DNA of 64,000 nt, taken from assembly GCF_001997345.1 (NCBI RefSeq), contig NZ_CP019606.1, positions 2,046,001-2,110,000 of the forward strand, in the 5' to 3' direction. Source of the stretch: Tessaracoccus aquimaris. GTDB taxonomy: Bacteria > Actinomycetota > Actinomycetes > Propionibacteriales > Propionibacteriaceae. The position numbers and the translations under genes were made by a program. Positions 58,323-64,000 of the stretch are shown one piece after another. The notes beneath the pieces were generated by a model that was not told the DNA's origin, ran no database searches, and saw only the letters and a list, made by a program, of their open reading frames with translations. How positions within the stretch are numbered: position 1 is the stretch's first letter; each line of letters begins with the position of its first letter.

Positions 58323-58349
58323 CGTCCAGTAGATGAGGAAGAGGGCTAG

Positions 58350-59512
58350 ATGACGGCACAGCGCGCGACCGATCTGCGGCGCCAGAACCTGGTGCGTGTC
58401 CTTGATGTGATCCTGCGAGAGGGGGCTCACTCACGGGCCGCGCTTGCGGAACGACTCGGGCTCAGCCGGGCAGCCCTGACGGCGATCGTCGGCGACCTGA
58501 TCACACTCGGAGTCCTTCGCGAGGGGGGTCAGAGCCGTCCCAGGGCGGCCGGCCACTCACGCTCCTCGTCGCCGACCCCGACCGGTACGCCTCCTTGGGC
58601 GTCGACGTCCGCATCGACCGGATCCAACTGCTCGCCGTCGGCCTCGACGGTGCCGAACTGACCAGGGCTTCATCCTCCGTCCCGGCCCGCCCGACTCCGC
58701 GAGAGATCACCGAGGCCCTCGGCGACACGTTCGCAACCCTGCGCTCCAGCCTTGACCATGAACTACTCGGGTACGGGTTCGCAATGCCCGCCCGCCGCGC
58801 GGATCTCGGCATCACGCATGAGATCTGGGGCTGGGAACAGGTTCCCATGGGGGATGCGTTCCGACGGATCGCCGGGGAGAGCCCCTGCGGCGTGCTGGAT
58901 CTGGCCGAGGCTTCATGCCTCGCCAACTCACGCCAGCCGCAACTGTCTGGCATGTCCCGAATGGCGCACCTGCAGATCGGCGCCGGCGCGACCATGGCGT
59001 TGGCCGTCGAGGGACGAATCGATCTCGATCTCCCTCCGCGCTGGGGCGACGTCGGCCACATTCCACTTGGCTTGAGCGACAGGCGCTGCTCGTGCGGTCG
59101 GGATGGCTGCAGCAACGCCTACCTCTCCATCGAGGCGCTCTCATCTCGCGTTCCACATGTCTCGGTGGAGGAGGGACCCAACCGGATCAGTCGCCTGGCG
59201 ATGGCCATCGAGCGGGCGGCCCGAGCGGGAGACGTGGACGCGCGGAACGGGATCGAGGAGGTCGCGCTCGCGACGTCACGACTCGTTGTAGCGCTGGTGG
59301 AACTGAACGGCCTTCAGGCCGTCACGATCGGTGGATACCCGCTCTTCCTCGGAGAGGATTACTCGCGGTTGGTTGACGAACTGGTGGAGACCAGGCTCGG
59401 CTGCCCCTCCCCCGTCCGACACACGGGACTCGGCGACGATGCCGCGTTGATCGGTGCGTCGCTCGTCGGCCGTGAGATCGGTCTGTCAGACCCCTATCGA
59501 CTCCGCCGCTGA
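58350..59512 (+). CDS. ROK-family transcriptional regulator (one base missing)
   Basis: About 387 aa after restoring one G in 58543-58545. The N-terminal winged helix (about residues 15-60, SRAALAERLGLSRAALTAIVGDL) is followed, once the frame is restored, by GGRPLTLLVADPDRYASLGVDV, the junction normally seen in ROK repressors. The ROK domain has the zinc motif CSCGRDGCSNAY. Without the correction the gene splits into a 103-aa fragment and a later fragment starting at 58595. ATG 58350 follows GAGGAAGAGGG. Divergent from the sulfatase/ABC operon and likely its sugar-responsive repressor. Confidence 0.85.
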
Positions 59513-59516
59513 TAGC

Positions 59517-60182
59517 TCAGACCAGGTGGCGGTCGGTCGCCCACTTGGTCAACTGGTGACGGTTCGACAACTGCAGCTTGCGCAGCACGCTGGAGACGTG
59601 CGTCTCGACCGTCTTGATGGAGATGAACAGCTCCTTGGCGACCTCCTTGTAGGAGTAGCCGCGGGCGATCAGCTTGAGCACCTCGCGCTCGCGGGCGCTG
59701 AGCTTGTCCAGGTCCTCGTCGATCGACGACACGTCCACCGAGCCTGAGAAGGCGTCCAGGACGAAGCCCGCGAGCCTCGGCGAGAAGACCGCGTCGCCGC
59801 CTGCGACGCGCACCATCCCCTCAACTAGTTCCTCGGAGCTGATCGACTTGGTGACGTAGCCGCGGGCTCCTGCGCGGATCACGCCGATCACGTCCTGCGC
59901 CGCGTCGGAGACCGAGAGCGCCAGGAACTTCACGTCGGGCTTCACGGCCAGCACCTGCTTGATGACCTCAGCGCCGCCGCCACCGGGCAGGTGCACGTCC
60001 AGCAGGACGACATCCGGTTCGGTCTCGACGATCACGGCGACCGCGGTGGCGACGTCCTCACCCTCACCGACGACCTCGCAGTGTTGACCGATCTCGTGGC
60101 GCACTCCGGCGCGGAACATCGCGTGGTCGTCGACGATGACGACGCGCAACTCTGAGAGTCCAGGGGCCTGCTCGTCGCTCAT
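59517..60182 (-). CDS. LuxR/NarL-family response regulator
   Basis: A 221-aa regulator with an N-terminal receiver domain (VVIVDDHAMFRAGV, phospho-Asp in VVLLDVHLPGG, Thr/Lys switch VTKSI) and a C-terminal LuxR helix-turn-helix (LSAREREVLKLIARGYSYKEVAKELFISIKTVETH, about residues 155-215). ATG 60182 overlaps the histidine kinase stop by one base (TAATG), so the pair is co-translated. Targets probably include the divergent PspC genes, by inference. Confidence 0.95.
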   Translation of the reverse strand: MSDEQAPGLSELRVVIVDDHAMFRAGVRHEIGQHCEVVGEGEDVATAVAVIVETEPDVVLLDVHLPGGGGAEVIKQVLAVKPDVKFLALSVSDAAQDVIGVIRAGARGYVTKSISSEELVEGMVRVAGGDAVFSPRLAGFVLDAFSGSVDVSSIDEDLDKLSAREREVLKLIARGYSYKEVAKELFISIKTVETHVSSVLRKLQLSNRHQLTKWATDRHLV

Positions 60183-61435
60183 TAGCCGATCTCCAACCTC
60201 ACCTCGGTACCACTGCCGAGCTCGGATCGGATCGTTGCACGCCCCCCGTACCGCTCCATCCGAGCTGTGATCGATTCTCTCACGCCCATGTGCCCTTGGG
60301 GAACCAGCGACGGATCGAAGCCCTTTCCGCGGTCTCGGACGAACACCTCGACGCGTCCGTCCTCGACCTCGGCGAAGACGTCGACGCGGGACGCACCGGA
60401 ATGCTTGGCGGCGTTGGTGATGGCCTCCCCCGCCGCGAGGATCAGCGCCTCGAGCCGGTCGTCGACCTGCGCGTCGCCGACGCACACCATCTCGACCTCG
60501 ACCTCGAATCGGGCCTCGACGTCGGAGGCCAGTTCGCGCAGGGCTGAACGCAGCGACGACGCGCGGGTCGTCTCCCCGTACAGCCAGGTGCGCAACTCGC
60601 GCTCCTGCCTGCGGGCCAGGCCGGCGACGGTGACGGGGTCGTCCGCCTGCCGTTGGATTAGGGCAAGCGTCTGCAGCACCGAGTCGTGCAGGTGGGCCGC
60701 CATGTCGGCGCGGGCCTCGGCGCGCAACCGGTCAGCGTCGGCACGCCGCACCCGGGCGCGCTGCTGGTAGAGCCAGGGGGCCGCGACCACGAGCAGGCCA
60801 GCGATCAGGACGGCCGAGGCTCCGAGCACGCCGGGCAACTGGGCGATGCCGACCTGGGTGGCGAGGATGAGGCTGATGCCCGCGACCACGAGCACCAGAC
60901 CGCCGACCAGGCGGATGATGCTCATCATTCCGCCGCCGCGCGTCAGCCGATGCCACAGGCTGCCCTTGGCGGCCTGCCCGGACTCGGAGCCCTCGTCCGC
61001 CTGCAGCCAGATCACGATCACACCCGCGCCGCCGATGACGGCGGGCCAGAACAGCCCGGACGGGACGGTGCCGCCCGAGACGAACAGCCGCAGCAGGCCG
61101 ACGACGATCAGGCCGCCGGAGATCAGCACCCCGTCGTCCGGCTTGATGATGCTCGCCCGCGCGGGCCTCATCCCCTTGCGGCTGGCGGCCTCGAGCCCGG
61201 GTGCGTCGGGCGCCCGCCCGGACTCGCGCGGGATGAGCACCCAGAGCGCGCCGTAGGCGACGATCCCGAGGCCGGAGAACAGCGCCGCGATCACGAAGGC
61301 CAACCGGATCAGCCCGACGCTCAGCCCCAGGTGAGCCCCCAATGCGCCGGCCACACCCGCGATCATGCGTCCCTGGGCCGGACGCCGCAGGGGCGCGCGT
61401 GCGGGCGCGTCCGGGGTCACGGGCAGTTGGCTCAT
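60182..61435 (-). CDS. PspC-domain sensor histidine kinase
   Basis: A 417-aa membrane kinase. An N-terminal PspC domain (about 18-75, GRMIAGVAGALGAHLGLSVGLIRLAFVIAALFSG) is followed by further helices to about residue 215. The HisKA_3 dimerisation domain has the phospho-His in AAHLHDSVLQTLALI, and the HATPase has ITNAAKHSGA, DRGKGFDP and GVRESI. PspC proteins sense envelope stress; fusion to a kinase with an adjacent LuxR regulator is an actinobacterial arrangement. Divergent from three small PspC/membrane genes. Confidence 0.94.
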   Translation of the reverse strand: MSQLPVTPDAPARAPLRRPAQGRMIAGVAGALGAHLGLSVGLIRLAFVIAALFSGLGIVAYGALWVLIPRESGRAPDAPGLEAASRKGMRPARASIIKPDDGVLISGGLIVVGLLRLFVSGGTVPSGLFWPAVIGGAGVIVIWLQADEGSESGQAAKGSLWHRLTRGGGMMSIIRLVGGLVLVVAGISLILATQVGIAQLPGVLGASAVLIAGLLVVAAPWLYQQRARVRRADADRLRAEARADMAAHLHDSVLQTLALIQRQADDPVTVAGLARRQERELRTWLYGETTRASSLRSALRELASDVEARFEVEVEMVCVGDAQVDDRLEALILAAGEAITNAAKHSGASRVDVFAEVEDGRVEVFVRDRGKGFDPSLVPQGHMGVRESITARMERYGGRATIRSELGSGTEVRLEIG

Positions 61436-61549
61436 GCGTCCAGCCTGACACGCGCCCCGCCCTCAGGCCAGTCACCGACGCCAACACCAGGGACGGCTCA
61501 GGGACTCACCCGATGGCAGCGGGGCCCGCGTCACGACAGACTTGACGAC

Positions 61550-62674
61550 ATGCACAAGGACCTGGAACGGAGCTGGCTCGACGAGAGCCTGCAGAGCGTC
61601 CAGCGTCGCGACACCTCGGGCTTCGGTTCCGGGCTCAGCCGCGCGATCGCGCAGCGGATCGGCGTCGACGTCGTCATCGTCCGGGTCGCGTTCGTGGTCC
61701 TGACCTTCTGCTCCGGCCTCGGCCTCGCGCTCTACGCGTGGGGGACGCTGCTCACCGAGGGCCCCGAGGGAAAGCGCCCCGTCGACGGCACCATCCGCAG
61801 CTTCCGTGGCTGGCCGAGCGGCGCCCAGTTGGCGCTCATCATCGGCACCTCCATCGGTCTCGTCGCGACCGTAGCCGCGACGACGTCGCTGCCATGGGGC
61901 CTCGCGATCCTCGCGGTCGTGCTGATGGCCTGGTACCTGCGCCGCAACCATGCCGTGCGCCTCCCGAGCGTCGGAGGCGAGCCCTTCGCCGAGCCGGCCA
62001 ACGAGGACGAGCTGATCGACGAGTGGCGGCGCCGGATGTCCGCCGCGACCGGGCACCACTCCGACTGGGTCGCGCCGCTGCCCGTCATCGACCTGGACGC
62101 CCCCATCGCCGTGCCGGAGCCGACCGCGCGCCCCCGCACCGCGTGGGCCGCGTCGCTCCTGCTGATCCTGGTGGCCGCGGCCGCCGGGGCCGGCTCCGTC
62201 ATGGTCGGCCTGTCGGCCGTCACGGCCCTGGCGATCGGCACCCTCGCTCTCGGCGTCGGCACCGTCATCTTCGCCGCCGTCTCCCGCGCCAAGCGGCTGC
62301 CCCGACCGTTCCTGGCCGCGGTGCTCGTGCCGATCGTCGCCTGCGGATGGCTGAGTACCGGCGCCGACCCGCTGCTCGAGACCCAGGCGGTCACACACAC
62401 CGACGCGACGCACGCCGTCAAGTACTTCGCCACCACGACGACCCTCGACCTCACCGGCGCCAACCTCGCCGAGGTCGACACCGTCGAGATCGTGGCCGTC
62501 GCCTCCACCGTCGACGTGCTGCTGCCTGGCAACCCCGACGGCGGCATCGCCACCACCGAACGGTTCAGCACGGTCCACATCGACAAGGCGGGCACCACCG
62601 TCTGGGCAGGCAAGAAGGTCGTGGTCGACGCCACCGCCTCGAGCGTGACCATCCGCGTCGGGGAGGGCCGATGA
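61550..62674 (+). CDS. PspC-domain membrane protein with C-terminal extracellular domain
   Basis: A 374-aa protein with a PspC domain at residues about 20-70 (GLSRAIAQRIGVDVVIVRVAFVVLTFCSG) and about six membrane helices. The C-terminal domain (about 295-374, VEIVAVASTVDVLLPG...VVVDATASSVTIRVGEG) resembles DUF2154/LiaF-like beta domains that take part in envelope-stress signalling. The start is ATG 61550; the long open frame before it is antisense to the kinase gene. It overlaps the next gene by 4 nt. Confidence 0.87.
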   Translation: MHKDLERSWLDESLQSVQRRDTSGFGSGLSRAIAQRIGVDVVIVRVAFVVLTFCSGLGLALYAWGTLLTEGPEGKRPVDGTIRSFRGWPSGAQLALIIGTSIGLVATVAATTSLPWGLAILAVVLMAWYLRRNHAVRLPSVGGEPFAEPANEDELIDEWRRRMSAATGHHSDWVAPLPVIDLDAPIAVPEPTARPRTAWAASLLLILVAAAAGAGSVMVGLSAVTALAIGTLALGVGTVIFAAVSRAKRLPRPFLAAVLVPIVACGWLSTGADPLLETQAVTHTDATHAVKYFATTTTLDLTGANLAEVDTVEIVAVASTVDVLLPGNPDGGIATTERFSTVHIDKAGTTVWAGKKVVVDATASSVTIRVGEGR

Positions 62675-62868
62675 GACTCGACGTCGCATCCATCTCGCTC
62701 GGGCTCGTCGCCGTCGGCTTCGGCCTCGTGCTCCTGCTCTCGCAACACATCGCAACACCCGCGATTCAACCGATTCTTGCCCTGATTCTGGCCGCAGCAG
62801 GCACGATCGGATTACTACTCACCCGTGGCCGAAGCACCAAGAAGAAGACCCGAAAGGAACTGACATGA
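62671..62868 (+). CDS. Small two-helix membrane protein of the PspC cluster
   Basis: A 65-aa protein with two hydrophobic helices (about 6-24 and 31-50) and a basic C-tail (RGRSTKKKTRKELT). It is held between two PspC genes by 4-nt overlaps on both sides, which argues strongly that it is translated. No family recognised. Confidence 0.8.
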   Translation: MRLDVASISLGLVAVGFGLVLLLSQHIATPAIQPILALILAAAGTIGLLLTRGRSTKKKTRKELT

Positions 62869-63125
62869 AGCTCACTCGTAGCCGCAACGGGATGATCGGA
62901 GGCGTCGCAGCCGGCGTCGCCACCTACCTGAAGCTCGACCCGACGCTGATCCGGCTGGCGTTCGTGCTGGTCTCGCTGTTCGCCGGAGGCGGCGTGCTGC
63001 TCTACCTCATCCTGTGGGCCGTCATCCCCAAGGAGGGCGACGACCAGACGCTCGCCGAGGACGGCATGAACAAGGCCCGTGACTGGTACGACAACCGTCG
63101 AAACGGCGGCGACTCGACCCTCTGA
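62865..63125 (+). CDS. Small PspC-domain protein
   Basis: An 86-aa stand-alone PspC protein: SRNGMIGGVAAGVATYLKLDPTLIRLAFVLVSLFAGGG, then one more helix (LLYLILWAVIPKEG) and a short polar tail. ATG 62865 overlaps the preceding stop by 4 nt. Last gene of the three-gene divergent arm, ending at a strong terminator. Confidence 0.93.
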   Translation: MKLTRSRNGMIGGVAAGVATYLKLDPTLIRLAFVLVSLFAGGGVLLYLILWAVIPKEGDDQTLAEDGMNKARDWYDNRRNGGDSTL

Positions 63126-63136
63126 CCCGTCAGACA

Positions 63137-63179
63137 ACGACCCGGCCCCGCAGGAAGATCTCCTGCGGGGCCGGGTCGT
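63137..63179. terminator. Strong bidirectional terminator between PspC and guaA
   Basis: A 19-bp perfect GC stem (63137-63155 with 63161-63179) and a 5-nt loop lie between the convergent PspC and guaA genes. Confidence 0.93.
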
Positions 63180-63183
63180 CTCG

Positions 63184-64000
<817 letters not shown>

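Noticed and set aside
58350..59512. ROK gene as a genuine pseudogene split into two parts.
   Set aside because: One added G restores the exact family junction GGRPLTLL with no other damage, matching the error pattern elsewhere.

Overview
The window is a contiguous piece of an actinobacterial chromosome, most likely from the Propionibacteriaceae (a Tessaracoccus- or Arachnia-like organism). This rests on very high GC with strong codon bias, many GTG starts, dense operons joined by ATGA/GTGA overlaps, the presence of DUF6350 and DUF3017 proteins, an actinobacterial-type malate dehydrogenase, and several genes that look leaderless. The genus is inference. I see no rRNA, tRNA, CRISPR array, phage or intact insertion sequence.

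Layout. 1-3.1 kb: truncated RNase HI and a divergent, leaderless UvrA-like ABC protein. 3.1-12.8 kb: a surface locus with one giant (about 2,900 aa) secreted repeat protein followed by an overlapping sortase gene. 12.8-20.5 kb: a minus-strand nucleoside salvage operon (BmpA-type lipoprotein, ABC ATPase, two permeases, cytidine deaminase, adenosine deaminase, GNAT protein). 20.7-24.1 kb: phosphotransferase-like protein, CorC/hemolysin-type CBS protein, PurU. 24.3-26.2 kb: DUF485 plus ActP-like acetate symporter. 26.3-29.5 kb: malate dehydrogenase, VKOR-family protein, PrsW-like protease. 29.4-39.2 kb: a carbohydrate island with GH4 glycosidase, DeoR repressor, sugar ABC importer, PfkB kinase and a secreted PIG-L deacetylase carrying a CBM9-like domain. 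The two divergent promoters in it share an operator-like motif. 39.2-43.8 kb: DUF6350-purN-purH, then folD-DUF3017 (one-carbon and purine metabolism). 43.9-49.1 kb: a membrane-anchored protein, sucCD and a secreted M23 peptidase. 49.2-53.8 kb: PcrA/UvrD helicase, phospholipase D/cardiolipin synthase, and two small membrane proteins, one behind a CsoR-like palindrome. 53.8-59.5 kb: a second sugar ABC operon ending in a cytosolic sulfatase, divergent from a ROK regulator. 59.5-63.1 kb: LuxR response regulator and PspC-domain histidine kinase, divergent from three small PspC/membrane proteins. 63.2-64 kb: truncated guaA.

A data-quality theme runs through the window. At least seven genes or gene starts are broken by what looks like one missing base in a C or G run, always in the same direction: three times in the giant surface protein, and once each in guaA, the ROK regulator, the GNAT gene and the DUF6350 gene. 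A possible eighth lies at the PrsW start. This pattern suggests homopolymer under-calling rather than decay, and the genes are annotated here as single intact CDSs.

The parts most likely to repay work are the giant adhesin-sortase pair, whose distal stalk is a three-domain module tandemly triplicated; the PIG-L/CBM9-ABC-PfkB-GH4-DeoR locus with its shared operator; the sulfatase/ABC/ROK locus; and the divergent PspC cluster.
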